From assembly GCA_022560025.1 (NCBI GenBank), contig JAFISE010000301.1:1-26857 (forward strand): a stretch of 26,857 bases of DNA, read 5' to 3'. Of this stretch, positions 17,286-26,812 are shown in pieces; the stretch's first letter is position 1, and every line of letters starts with the position of its first letter. The notes beneath the pieces are model-generated. The model saw only the letters and a list, made by a program, of their open reading frames with translations, was not told where the DNA came from and did no database searches. The position numbers and the translations under genes were made by a program. The stretch is from Stagonosporopsis chrysanthemi (Eukaryota; Ascomycota; Dothideomycetes; Pleosporales; Didymellaceae).

Positions 17286-19916
17286 TCATATGACAAGACT
17301 TTGTCGAGCATTCGTAGGTGGAGCCGGAAGTGGCATGTTTGGAGGCGGTGCCGGTAATGGCATATTGGGTGGCGGTGCGGGCAGGGGCATATCTGGTGGT
17401 GGAGCAGGAGGTGGTAAGCTAATCACTGGCATGCTCTTCCGTTGCATCAAATGTTTAGGTAGTGTTGGTGCTTGAAGGGAAGCCTCCTGCCTCAAAGCAC
17501 CGGTGCTGGGGCTCGAGTGTAATACTCTTGTTGCAGGGGGGGACTTTCGGCCTGTGCCAGGCACGAAGGATGGCGTTGAAGAAATGGCGATTGATGGGCG
17601 AATCGAAGCCAGGAAGGGCGCCGGGTCAGCTCGAATTTGCACAGAGGTTGGTCTGCGCAGCGTCGAAGCCTGAAGAGAATGCAGAGGAGACGCATGAGTT
17701 GTTGGTGAGATGACTGCTGCAGCATTAGGCGAGCGCAGTGGCGCAGTCACAGAACGATTGGCTGCCAAGGTCGACAGTGAGGGTGAACTGGCAGGCACTG
17801 CCGATGCTCTTCGCTGCACAGGATTGGTCGAAGTGGCATGCTGGGCTTGCGGACGGACTGGAAAAGGTCGAAGAAAAGGCTTTGGCGTCGCTGAGATGCG
17901 AGATTGGCGAGCTGTAGTGGACTTGAAAGGCGCCAATGGAGATGGGTTCTGCGTCATGTACGACACGGACTGGCTGAGTGACTGGCGATATGCGGATCGG
18001 GGAGGTAGTGGTGCTGACTCACGAGGGGGAGGAGATAATGTCCTCTCTCGGGACAGCCCACCGTAGCTGCCAACGTTGAATCTTACTGGACTATCTTCAC
18101 GCTGATTGCCGGTGGAATAAGTGTTATAATCGTTCGCAGAACGAGCCTGACTAGCAATGTGTGCAGTAAGACCCTTGGCAGCTACGAATGGGGGAGGTGG
18201 CGGCGCAGGGGCTGCCTCGATAACCACAGGCGCAGATACATCGGACTCTGCTTCCGCTAGATCATGGAACGTTGGCGATGCAGGGCCGTAGGAGGAGTGT
18301 CTTTGATGCGTTGTAGGTACTTTAATGATCGTAGGGCTGTCTTCGGTTGTGACTGGCAATGGCTGCACAGACCTGCGACGTGACCCTGTGTCATTGCTCG
18401 GATTTGAGTGAAGAGACCTGAATGGTCTGTGAGACTCGGTCTCCCACACGGGACTGGAAACCTCTTTAAGAGGCGACTGTGGGGTCGGTGAGGGATCTCT
18501 GGACGTATTACGAGTTCCGGTCCCAGAAGCCGACGTCGCAGTAGACATGAATGAGAAGCGCGAGCGTCCTCGCAGCTGGTCTAATTGCATTTGGTCCTGT
18601 GAGATTGGCGTGGAGGAAATTGAAGAGATGTCGGCTGACTGGCGGGCGATGCTTCGTCGCGAAGACCGGTCTCGATGAGAGCTCGCCACGCTCGGCGTTC
18701 GTTCTGTATCTCCCTCCCAGTCTGAAGTGGAGATTTTCAGCGGAATCGCGTGGTATGATGAGTGAGGAGAGTCAATTGCAGGAGCAGTCTTGGTGATGAT
18801 GTTGGAGTCGCGCTGTACAAGATAGCGATGGCTTGTTTCAATGGACTGCTTGCCAGACGAACCGTCAATTGATGACGACGCTCTTGTGGGTTCGTCTTTC
18901 GCTCTCTGACCGCCGTTGTTCTCAATCTCCTTCCGCACCGCGGTCATCCATGCGTCCATTTCCTCTGCACTCTCCAAGACCAGTAAAAAGCTAGTCGCAG
19001 CCTTCCTCCCAATGGCGTTTTGTGTTCGCAGCCGGGACAGAAGCGAGCTCTTGGGTCCCACCTCAATTGTACCATCATCGTGAGCATGACTAGAGATCTG
19101 CAGTACCCAGTGTTTTCCAGGGATGAGATCGCACGCGAATGCTGCTGAGTCCTTTCCAAGCTTCAGCACTTTTTCAGGTGCGCGATCGAATGGTCCATGC
19201 CCTGCATATTGCAAGACATAGCCCGCTGTGACGAGGATGTAGATCTTGTCAACAAGCTCTGGTGCAGGCGGGTTGAGCACCGAGTTCGATATCAGTCGCT
19301 TGTGTGACTTTTCCAACTTTTTTGTCTCCGTGCTGTTCTCTTCGATTACTGACAAATCGCGAGCAGTGTCTATCCTTTCCCTTATTATCTCGGCTTGTCG
19401 GCGCTGGCTTTGTGTCCTCATCAACACCTCCAGGGGGAACGCGCATGCTTGTAATGTAGCATGTTTTACTGATTGTGGGAAGGCTTGAAACAATGGCGGG
19501 GGTTCCCAGATGCCAGATTCGTTGTCTGGTGGAGGAGGTTTCATGGACATTGGGCGGAACATGAGACTCGACCGTGATCGTATTGACTGTTGCGCAGCCG
19601 GAGAGGGGTTTTGTCGTAGAGCTGACTTGGAGGGCACCGTGGGCTTCGAGGGTGTCTGTGGGCGCATCGGAACAGCGAGTCCGACCTCAGTGTGACCACG
19701 AGCTTTTTCCACTTTCGGCCGACTAAAGAGGCTGAATAGCGATAATTTCGACGGAGCGCGCGACAGCTTTGACGAAGTGCTCTGACCTGAGCTAGGCCCC
19801 GAGATCGAGAGCGAGGCCGTTTCTCGCAGGTTCGCGGTTGATCGAGTAAAGCGCCATCTCGAATTGGAGGATTGAGGAGCTAGATTGCGCAAGCTGTGAT
19901 TGTCGTCGGGGGCCAT
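17286..19916 (-). CDS. PH-domain protein with Ser-rich linkers and proline-rich C-terminus
   Basis: A single uninterrupted frame of 876 residues. The N-terminus is basic and Ser-rich (SRWRFTRSTANLR, KLSLFSLFSRPK). Residues 135-200 hold a conserved-looking segment (IWEPPPLFQAFPQSVKHATL, then a basic, probably helical stretch QSQRRQAEIIRERID). Residues about 220-333 form a pleckstrin-homology domain (VDKIYILVTAGYVLQYAG...ACDLIPGKHWVLQISS...SFLLVLESAEEMDAWMTAVRKEI) with the expected C-terminal Trp helix. The remaining 540 residues are disordered, rich in Ser/Pro, and end with PPPAPPPDMPL followed by PAPPPNMPL twice, a ligand-type sequence for SH3, WW or profilin domains. The layout suggests a phosphoinositide-binding scaffold at the plasma membrane or cell cortex; the exact function is unknown. 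The ATG at 19916 is followed directly by basic, Ser-rich sequence. Confidence 0.85.
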   Translation of the reverse strand: MAPDDNHSLRNLAPQSSNSRWRFTRSTANLRETASLSISGPSSGQSTSSKLSRAPSKLSLFSLFSRPKVEKARGHTEVGLAVPMRPQTPSKPTVPSKSALRQNPSPAAQQSIRSRSSLMFRPMSMKPPPPDNESGIWEPPPLFQAFPQSVKHATLQACAFPLEVLMRTQSQRRQAEIIRERIDTARDLSVIEENSTETKKLEKSHKRLISNSVLNPPAPELVDKIYILVTAGYVLQYAGHGPFDRAPEKVLKLGKDSAAFACDLIPGKHWVLQISSHAHDDGTIEVGPKSSLLSRLRTQNAIGRKAATSFLLVLESAEEMDAWMTAVRKEIENNGGQRAKDEPTRASSSIDGSSGKQSIETSHRYLVQRDSNIITKTAPAIDSPHSSYHAIPLKISTSDWEGDTERTPSVASSHRDRSSRRSIARQSADISSISSTPISQDQMQLDQLRGRSRFSFMSTATSASGTGTRNTSRDPSPTPQSPLKEVSSPVWETESHRPFRSLHSNPSNDTGSRRRSVQPLPVTTEDSPTIIKVPTTHQRHSSYGPASPTFHDLAEAESDVSAPVVIEAAPAPPPPPFVAAKGLTAHIASQARSANDYNTYSTGNQREDSPVRFNVGSYGGLSRERTLSPPPRESAPLPPRSAYRQSLSQSVSYMTQNPSPLAPFKSTTARQSRISATPKPFLRPFPVRPQAQHATSTNPVQRRASAVPASSPSLSTLAANRSVTAPLRSPNAAAVISPTTHASPLHSLQASTLRRPTSVQIRADPAPFLASIRPSIAISSTPSFVPGTGRKSPPATRVLHSSPSTGALRQEASLQAPTLPKHLMQRKSMPVISLPPPAPPPDMPLPAPPPNMPLPAPPPNMPLPAPPTNARQSLVI

Positions 19917-21859
19917 GGCGAAGAAAGCCGACTACTTTTCTGTGGCGTGACTATTGCATGTAAAGTGTGGCTGTTTGTATGTATGTGAAGACGGTAGTTG
20001 GCAATCGAGTCCAAACGGTGTCGGAGAATTTGTTATCTCTGGATGGCGAACGTTTCCGAAGCTCGGAACAAAGATGATGCTGTCGTATAAAAGTCAAAGG
20101 TCGAACGAGACGACGACGCTTGAACGAAACAAAGTGGTCGATGTTGTGGTGGATCAACTCAGGCGCAAGAAGTGTTCAAGTTGTGAAGGGAAGGGTTAAC
20201 GAGCGTTGTATAGCCCCGTACGGCTATAAGGGAAGAAGAAACAAAGATCAAACGAGAGGACAGGACGTCAGCCCCTGGGTGCGGAAGCTCGCAGCAGTTA
20301 TGGCAGCAGCTGAGAAGGGAGGGAGGGCCTGAAACACGTCTTGACGACGACGGGATGGTGGAAGAAGGAAAGTGGCGGAGGTGCTAGTTGCCGCGGATAG
20401 CTGCTCCATACATAGCCATGCGCAGCTTGGGGCCTTCGCTGTGTGATCCGATGGCCGCACGGCCTTGTATGTGGCCCCTTTCGATGGGCAGAGATGAACG
20501 GCACCGTGGCACTAATCTGATTTCGTTCAAGGCTACCCCTGCGACTGTTTGACGAGACCCGCGACGGTAGAGCTCGGCGACAACGTCTTTGCACAGGGCT
20601 GCTTTTTGCTATATAAGAGACCCACCGACGGTTGTTTTAGGAGCCTTTGCTTGTTGATCGTGTGTGGTGGCCTGGGGGTGGTGGTGTTTCGAGAGCGAGG
20701 TTGGCATGCCCTGGCAGGACCCTGAGGCAGCTGGAACGGGACGCCAATGCAGCTGGAATGGCGTTTGTTGACAGACGCGCCGATAATGGGGATCATTAAA
20801 CTTCAGGGCCTGGTGATAAACTTTGTCTGGGCCTCAGATTTGGTGGAGTCATTATAGACGCGTCGCCCGATCCGCCTACTGCAAGATCTATTGCCGATTT
20901 CACACTACCAGCAATGGTAATTTGGCGAAACAGGGAATTGAGCCTCGATGACACTCACCGGACAGGATCCTCCGCAAAGACTGTGGTCGAGAGGCAGCTT
21001 TTTCGCTCCACGGCGTGCGAAAGACACTCCGTGCTTGTTCCTGCATGCTGTCCTTTCGAAATCTTCAGTCGCTTCGTGGTAGTGTGTATGATCGACATTG
21101 TGCTGCAGGGGCTAGCGTCATGGTGTCCGGCCCCGGTTGTCGACGCCCGACAAATAGACAGTGTTTGATATCGACACGTTCCGTGCAACGTACCAAGAAG
21201 GAGAGAGGTATCACTTCAGGTCCACGTTGGGTAGTCAGTCGACTCCAACAATCGGGGTCGACAGCACGCGGCTGTGCTCCATTGCACTTGGAGCGCCCGA
21301 CGTTGGCTGTGGCACAGGGAGACAGACTCACCCAACGCTCCCACCGGCCTGCCCGGTGTCACAAACGTTAAATGCTGGCGCACGCTGTTCTTCCGCCATC
21401 GCCGTCTGTGCGCGATGCAGCGAGCATGTGCTCAATCACGCGGGGGTCCCTTCCTGGACGCCGCTCAATGAGGCGCGCGAGGACCACGCTCGGCGCATGC
21501 AGATACATGTAAACAGCGCGTTCCAGGAAATGAAGGCAATATACCGACCGACGTGCTGCTTGGGACCGTGGCGGCTCCCGAGAGCGTCTCCCAGACTTCT
21601 GCGGCCGTTCCTGCGTTAGACAGCAGGCTAGTACCGTCCCGGTACTGTAGCAGAGCGCCTGCGTCATTGTGCCCCGCGTCACCCCACCACCAGAACCAGC
21701 GCAGCACATCAGCTCACCGCGTCTGCGGCCGCAGAGCTGCTGCGGCCACGGTCACATGCCGCTCTGCCGCCCTGCCTGCCGCCCTGCCGCCCTCTCCTAG
21801 CAAGCACCTCGAGCATTGTTAGCCCATCGTCAGTGACCCACTTCACACCACCGCCCGCC
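19917..21859. other. Large intergenic region between divergent genes
   Basis: This 1.94-kb gap separates two divergently transcribed genes (PH-domain, -, and coiled-coil, +). ORFs of 60-152 codons occur on both strands (for example 21161-21619 +, 21368-21709 -) but none has a signal peptide, domain or splice pattern. There is a 7-bp inverted repeat (TATAGCC/GGCTATA) at 20209-20228 and a 6-bp one (AGTACC/GGTACT) at 21630-21646. A TATA-like box at 20610 has no gene attached. No tRNA or rRNA recognised. Confidence 0.55.
20610..20617 (+). promoter_or_regulatory. Orphan TATA-like box TATATAAG
   Basis: A strong TATATAAG match on the plus strand, preceded by a T run, lies 1.24 kb upstream of the next plus-strand start codon. 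It could serve an unannotated short transcript or a long 5' leader, or be chance. Confidence 0.3.
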
Positions 21860-22943
21860 ATGGCCCCGGACCTGAACACGCTGCCGCCCTCACCACTACA
21901 ATCGCCGTCCGCCTCCAACGGCACCTCTCGAAACCAGTCCCCTTCAGCATCGCGCAACATGGCTGCCTCGCCGCACTCCTTGGCCGCAACTGCAGCAATG
22001 AACGCCGGCATCCAGAACGAGGACCAGCGCCGTCCGTCCTCCGGTAGCATGCGGAGAGACGTCGAACGCGCCCGCCGCCGGTCCAGCATCCGCATGAACC
22101 TCAACCTCAACGACCCAGCTGTGCCTGCCCCCGGCGAGATGCAGCGCAGTCCATCGGCCCGTAGCAGAGGCCCGTGGCCGCATAGCCCGCACCACGAGCG
22201 CGCCCCAAGCCTGGGCGAGCTGCATCAAGAGCTGGAGTACGAGCAGGAGGGGCAGGTGGTGCGTCATCAGTCTCTGGCCGCTGGTTGGGCCTATGCTGAC
22301 ATTTGTAGAACCGCCTTCTCAACATGATCCGCCAGCAGCAGACCCAGATCGACACCCTGACCGCCGGCCAACAGCATCCCTCCAATTCGGCCGTCGACGA
22401 CAGCACGCCCACCTCTGAGCGGTCCATGTCCCTTTCGCGCTCGCAATCCCAGGCCGCGCACCTCCCATCGTCGACAATCTCACCCCTCCCCAGCGCTGCG
22501 CAACCTCGCTCTCGCTCGCCGTTCAACATCAGCCGCCAATCCTCGTTTGCAGACCGCTCGAGGGGCCCCAGCCATGCTGGCTCGCCAGCCCTGCGACCGT
22601 TCCCCGGCGCGCCGCACGACGCCCACGAGATGCTGCCAAGTCCCGCGACGAGCAGGGATGAGAGCGCCTTCTACCAAGCCGAGACGCAGAACCTCACACG
22701 AGAAAACCAGATGCTGAAACTGAGGATTAGGGAACTCGGTAGGCTGTCACCCATGTATTTCTCACTCCCCAGCTTCATACTGACTGAAACCCAGAACGCC
22801 AGCTTGCGGACGGCAACCCCACGGCCCAGCTCACCCACTCGCCAGCCGTCCACTCCGGCCTCGCGCCCGCTGCGGGCCGGGAAGCCGCAGAGCAGAGTGC
22901 CGCGGCTGAACAGGCGTCGACGCCTGCAGCGGCTGCCGAGTAG
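21860..22943 (+). CDS. Ser-rich protein with two short coiled-coil segments, function unknown
   Basis: Three exons, 21860-22258, 22309-22738 and 22795-22943, encode 325 residues. Introns are 50 bp (GTGCGT...TAG, phase 0, CTGAC branch) and 56 bp (GTAGGC...CAG, phase 1, CTGAC branch). The protein is Ser/Pro/Arg-rich and mostly disordered. It has two helical stretches: LGELHQELEYEQEGQV joined across intron 1 to NRLLNMIRQQQTQID (about 118-148), and LTRENQMLKLRIRELERQL spanning intron 2. The second intron matters: without splicing the frame reads a non-conserved tail, while splicing yields RELERQLADGN and an Ala-rich end (STPAAAAE). RS/SP-rich regions suggest phosphorylation. The first donor could be 22256 instead, removing one Val. 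I do not recognise the family; heptad-like leucines suggest dimerisation. Confidence 0.78.
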
Positions 22944-23067
22944 AGCGCTCTTTGACTTTGTTTTTCCCGTCTCGGCGTTGGAGTGGGGGTGTATTTCGCA
23001 TGGCATGGGGAGGGAGTCTGTGTCGACGACGAAACGAATACAACACAATACATAGCATGGGATGGAG

Positions 23068-23099
23068 TTTTTTCTTTTTTCTTTTTTTTTGGGGGGGGG
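23068..23099. repeat. Homopolymer block: T-rich run followed by nine G
   Basis: T6, C, T6, C, T9 then G9, about 125 bp after the stop of the coiled-coil gene. Homopolymer lengths here are prone to sequencing error. Confidence 0.85.
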
Positions 23100-23136
23100 A
23101 TGGGAAATAGCATTTCCGACAGAATTGAAAACTGGC

Positions 23137-23163
23137 CACGTACGTGCGTGCGCGCGTGCGTGC
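23137..23163. repeat. Alternating purine-pyrimidine tract (CA/CG/TG), 27 bp
   Basis: Every position from 23137 to 23163 alternates pyrimidine and purine, with a CGCGCG core flanked by GTGC steps. Such tracts can adopt left-handed Z-DNA. Confidence 0.7.
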
Positions 23164-23552
23164 CTCTGAGACGCATTTATCCTTGATTTTGGGGCTCACT
23201 CGTTCCATTCCGTCTCACACCATCCATGCACAAACAACAACAGACTAGATCGCAGCAAGCAGCAAGCAGCAGAGGAAATTGGCATCGTGGTGGTAATTCA
23301 TACGTATCCGGTGCGCACCGGCCCGGCACCAGCAGTCGTCAGGACAGACAGACAGATGTCCCCCGTTGCAACCAAAACATGCCAAAAACGCTGCCAAACC
23401 CTTGTCAGAAGACTCAACACCAGAAACACCAGCTAACCCATGCAAGCAACCTTTCCTTCCTCCTTCCTTTCCTCCTTTCTTCCTTTCTACCTTGGGCACG
23501 GCGCATTCTTTGCTCAAGCGTTCCTGTGCGGCCCTGGCTGGGGAGAGCGATG

Positions 23553-23676
23553 CTACTCGTCCTCTGCTTCCTCGACTGTCGCCCGCGGCGGGCGCTGCGT
23601 CACGTCTCCGGTGGGCGGGGCTGCGGCCTGGGAGCCTGTGGGCTGGGGTGCTGAGGCGGCGGGTACGGGCTGGGGT

Positions 23677-23708
<32 letters not shown>

Positions 23709-24970
23709 TTGCTGAGGGGCCTGCTCGTCGTCGTCGGACAGCTCCTCGACGTGGCCGTGTGTGTGCTGGTGGTGGTGGTCGTGCGGGGTGTTGCCCTTCT
23801 GCTTCCTGCCGGTTGGTTTTGGCTCGCCGTTTGCTTTGGCAGCGAGCTTGGCGGCCTTGCGTTCTTTTTTGGCGAGTTTCTTGGCTTTGATGTCATCGGG
23901 TGTCTGGTGTGGCGTTAGTATTATAATTACTATTTTCAAGGGAATGAGGGGAGGGCGTACCTCTTGCCATGCCCACAGGGGCCTGAACGAGTCGAAGAAC
24001 CCGACGTCTTCGAAGAGGTTGGGGTACAGCCACAGGCCCGGGGGCGCGGCGAACATGCTGATGATGAAGAGAATCAGCCGCACAATGGCCATGGCGAAGA
24101 ACAGGCCAATCAGGCCCAGCATGCCCATGCTCAGGTACCACACGCCCTGGCGCAGGAACAGCGGCCACAGCGGGAACAGCACGACGGCAATGACGAGCAC
24201 GAGCGCGCCCGCGGCGTACAGCTTCTGCTTCCACTGCGAGCCCTCGTACAGCCAGATGTAGTAGTTGTCGTCGTTTGCTTCCTGGTGCTGCTCGATGCGG
24301 ACCGTCCACAGACCCTTTACGCGCTTGGGCTTGGCGTGGTTGTGGCCGTCGTGGGCGTGCTCTGGGTCGACTTTCGAGACGCGCAGGGCGAGCAGCGAGA
24401 GGGGGAGCAGCTTGAATGTGTTCTCGGCGGAGGCGCGGTCATGAACTTCGGGGAGGAGGGGGTTCTTTGCGCGCGCTTTCTGGTAGGCGGGGGAGGACAG
24501 AGCGCGGATTGCTCGCATAACTGCAGCTGTGGTTAGCATGAGCTGTTGAAGGGGACGTGTATGCGCTCACCTCTGAACATGTCCTTGCGCTTCTCGTCGT
24601 GGATGACTGTCCTGGGCTTGAGGTCTTGCGACTTGAGGAAGTTGGCGACAGCAATGGCCTCTGGCTTCGGCGGCCCCGGCTGGATTGGTTGCTGCTGCTG
24701 TTGCTGCTGCTGTTGCTGCTGAGCTCGCTGCTGCGCCTGCATCTGCGCCTGGTGCTGTGCCATTGCCTGCGCCTTGAGTCGCTGAACGTATTCCTGGACC
24801 GAGATTCCGTGCTTCTCTGCTTCGGCTGCTAGCTGGCGCTGCATCATCTGGATCTGCTCGGGCGTGGGCTGCTGGCCGGGTTGGGGCATGCCAGGCGGCG
24901 GCCCTTGGAACTGTCCTTGGGGAGGGCCCTGAGGCGGACCTTGCGGCGGTGGTCCTTCAGTCTCAGACAT
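23553..24970 (-). CDS. SEC62: Translocation protein SEC62, ER post-translational protein import
   Basis: Three exons, 24970-24571, 24520-23961 and 23903-23553, give 436 residues. Introns are 50 bp (GTGAGC...CAG, CTAAC branch, phase 1) and 57 bp (GTACGC...CAG, CTAAC branch, phase 0). Sec62 works with Sec63 at the Sec61 channel of the ER. Family features are AVANFLKSQDLKPRTVIHDEKRKDMFRVMRAIRAL (cytosolic domain), YIWLYEGSQWKQKLYAAG, two membrane spans at about 236-255 and 262-289, then PPGLWLYPNLFEDVGFFDSFRPLWAWQE and the basic KAKKLAKKERKAAKLAAK. Unusual additions are a Pro/Gln-rich N-terminal extension with 11 consecutive Gln at 84-94, a His cluster at 361-371 and 13 Gln at 384-396. The yeast protein is far shorter (283 residues). 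ATG 24970 is the first Met of the frame after intergenic sequence. Identity is firm. Confidence 0.94.
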
Positions 24971-26226
24971 GTTTGGGTGTGTGTATCGCTGTGTTTTTTG
25001 ATTTCCAGTCAGTCCTCGCAAGGGCAGTGCAGCTATGGCACGGTTCAAAGGAGCGTGGAGGTTGGGCGATGGCCTCGTGGGGTTGTTCGTTCACGCGCGT
25101 TAGAGCCAGATTTCAATGATTGTATGGCCGTCGGCGGTTACAAGGATCATGCATGTCCGAGCATGACTAAGCGAATATTTGCAACAAAATCTTCGCAGCT
25201 CGACGAACATTCCTCTCCACAACAACTTCTTCTCAAGTCCTCGACAACACGCGACACTCTTCAGCAGCTGGTGCTGGCTGAGCGCAGCACTTCTAGCTGT
25301 GGCTATGCTTGCCCACGCGCCGTTTTTTTTTTAAGGCTTCGTTGGAAGTCTTTCGGCGGTTGCCAGCAGCCTTTGTTCAGGCTCGCTCAGCGCCGTGTGG
25401 AGCAGAGACCACTTCCGGACACTTACCTCTCTTGATTGCTGGAGCAGCATCGGGACGATCAGCGGCGGTAGGCGCACATAGCGGCGGTGGCTCGTACCGC
25501 CTTGGCTCCTGCAGTGTCACAGGCCTGCAGCGTTGAGTAGCAGCCAGCACAGATTACACGGTGTCGCCAACCACCAGCGCCGCTTTTCGGGCTTGCCGTG
25601 TTGAAGTGGTCGAGTTCGGTGTCGGCAGCCAGAGGCGCTTTGTATGTAGCTGTTTGTGTGACGTGCCACTTCACCAACACTCTGGGACTTATCTCCAAGT
25701 CTTTGACTGGACCATGATATATCCCTATTTTGGTGTGAAGAAGATTGAAGAACCCCTTACTCATCGCGGTAGTCTTGCCTCTGGTTTGGCTTCAGCGATC
25801 CATCATCTAGGGTCGACATAGCGTGTATTTGGCCACGACTCGTTTTGCAGGTAGTGACATGTGCGGCTCAGCCCTACGTTTCGGAATCGTTTCGATTCGT
25901 TGCCTCTGGGGATCACGTCCCACAACAAGACACTGCATTCGTTGAGCGGCATGGCAGTGGTGGGCCCCACCGTGAATTGCTGGCCCAAGGCGCGGTCATC
26001 TGGCGTCTGTCAAGCTCAAAGTAAGCACCAGGGGCGCAGGCAAAAGGCGCCGCCGTGTGCGTCGCAATCTCCAGGCGCCGCTGGTTCAGCACACCGGGCC
26101 GCATCAATACAACAAGACCAGCCGGGGCCGGGATGGTCTGGAGGAGTCAGCTCTTTCGGTGCCGTGGAGACAGCGGACTCGACGGAATCTGGCAAAGACG
26201 GGTCATGGTGTGGGTAAGGGTGGGTG

Positions 26227-26267
26227 CATGTGGATTGGCCCATGTGGATTGGCCCATATGGATTGGC
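26227..26267. repeat. Tandem 14-bp repeat containing ATTGG, three copies
   Basis: Units CATGTGGATTGGCC at 26227-26240 and 26241-26254, and a variant third unit at 26255-26267. Each contains ATTGG, the reverse of a CCAAT box. Confidence 0.85.
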
Positions 26268-26370
26268 GCAGCCGGCCTGATTCGTTTGTGATGATGGCGA
26301 GAAACGTCGGACGTTGGAACGACGAATGGGCATGCTGCGCCACGGCATCAGCGCAGCTCGACGACACTGC

Positions 26371-26400
26371 CTGGCACTGGCACTGGCACTGGCACTGGCA
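26371..26400. repeat. Hexanucleotide repeat CTGGCA, five copies
   Basis: Five exact CTGGCA units, followed by a partial sixth unit (CTG). Confidence 0.9.
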
Positions 26401-26680
26401 CTGCTACAGTGTGGCCAGCGGGCGTTCAGCATCTGGCCATCGCAGCGTTCAGCAACGAGCAGCTGGAGTGGGCCGGCGTGCCTGTTCGCTCTCTGCTGCG
26501 CGCCCGTGCCGCACTACATTGCATTATGTACGGGCGCCCCAGACAGGCGTGGCAGGGATGGCAAGCCACCAGAACGACTTGCTTGTGTGCTCAGCGGGCA
26601 GGCTTGGGTCCCGCTGCATTGCTCCTCGTCATCTCGCCGCCTATACCGCCGTCAAAAGGCAGACACGCCGCCCGCAGTGT

Positions 26681-26730
26681 CGCGTCCTGCTGCGTCCTGC
26701 TGCGTCCTGCTGCGTCCTGCTGCGTCCTCT
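26681..26730. repeat. 10-bp minisatellite TGCGTCCTGC, five copies
   Basis: Three exact copies (26691-26720) flanked by one variant unit on each side (CGCGTCCTGC and TGCGTCCTCT). Confidence 0.9.
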
Positions 26731-26738
26731 AGCACCCG

Positions 26739-26812
26739 CGCCCTGCCCTGCCCGCCCTGCCTGCCCTGCCTGCCCTGCCCGCCCTGCTCGCTCTGCTCGC
26801 TCTGCTGCCGTG
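26739..26812. repeat. CCCTGC/CCTGC-type GC-rich degenerate repeat at window end
   Basis: Irregular CCCTGCC, CCGCCCTGC and CTCGCTCTG units run to near the end of the window. The low complexity probably explains why the assembly stops here. Confidence 0.75.

Larger units (their letters stand above)
22944..23552. other. Convergent intergenic region, low complexity
   Basis: It holds the 3' flanks of the coiled-coil gene (+) and SEC62 (-). It includes a T/G homopolymer block and an alternating purine-pyrimidine tract (listed separately), and a CT-rich stretch around 23450-23490. No supported gene. Confidence 0.6.

Noticed and set aside
20209..20228. 7-bp inverted repeat TATAGCC/GGCTATA as terminator or operator
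   Set aside because: A hairpin of this size is expected by chance in 27 kb and it lies in no meaningful position relative to a gene end.
21161..21619. 152-codon plus-strand frame in the large gap
   Set aside because: Begins at a non-ATG codon and shows no domain; a competing minus-strand frame covers much of it.
23964..24536. 190-codon plus-strand frame opposite SEC62
   Set aside because: Low-complexity Glu/Gln/His-rich antisense of a clear Sec62 exon.
25459..25764. 101-codon minus-strand frame with several Cys
   Set aside because: No secretion signal or recognisable family; it lies among overlapping ORFs in both strands.
26681..26812. Terminal repeats as telomere
   Set aside because: Units are TGCGTCCTGC and CCCTGC-like, not the fungal telomere repeat CCCTAA/TTAGGG.
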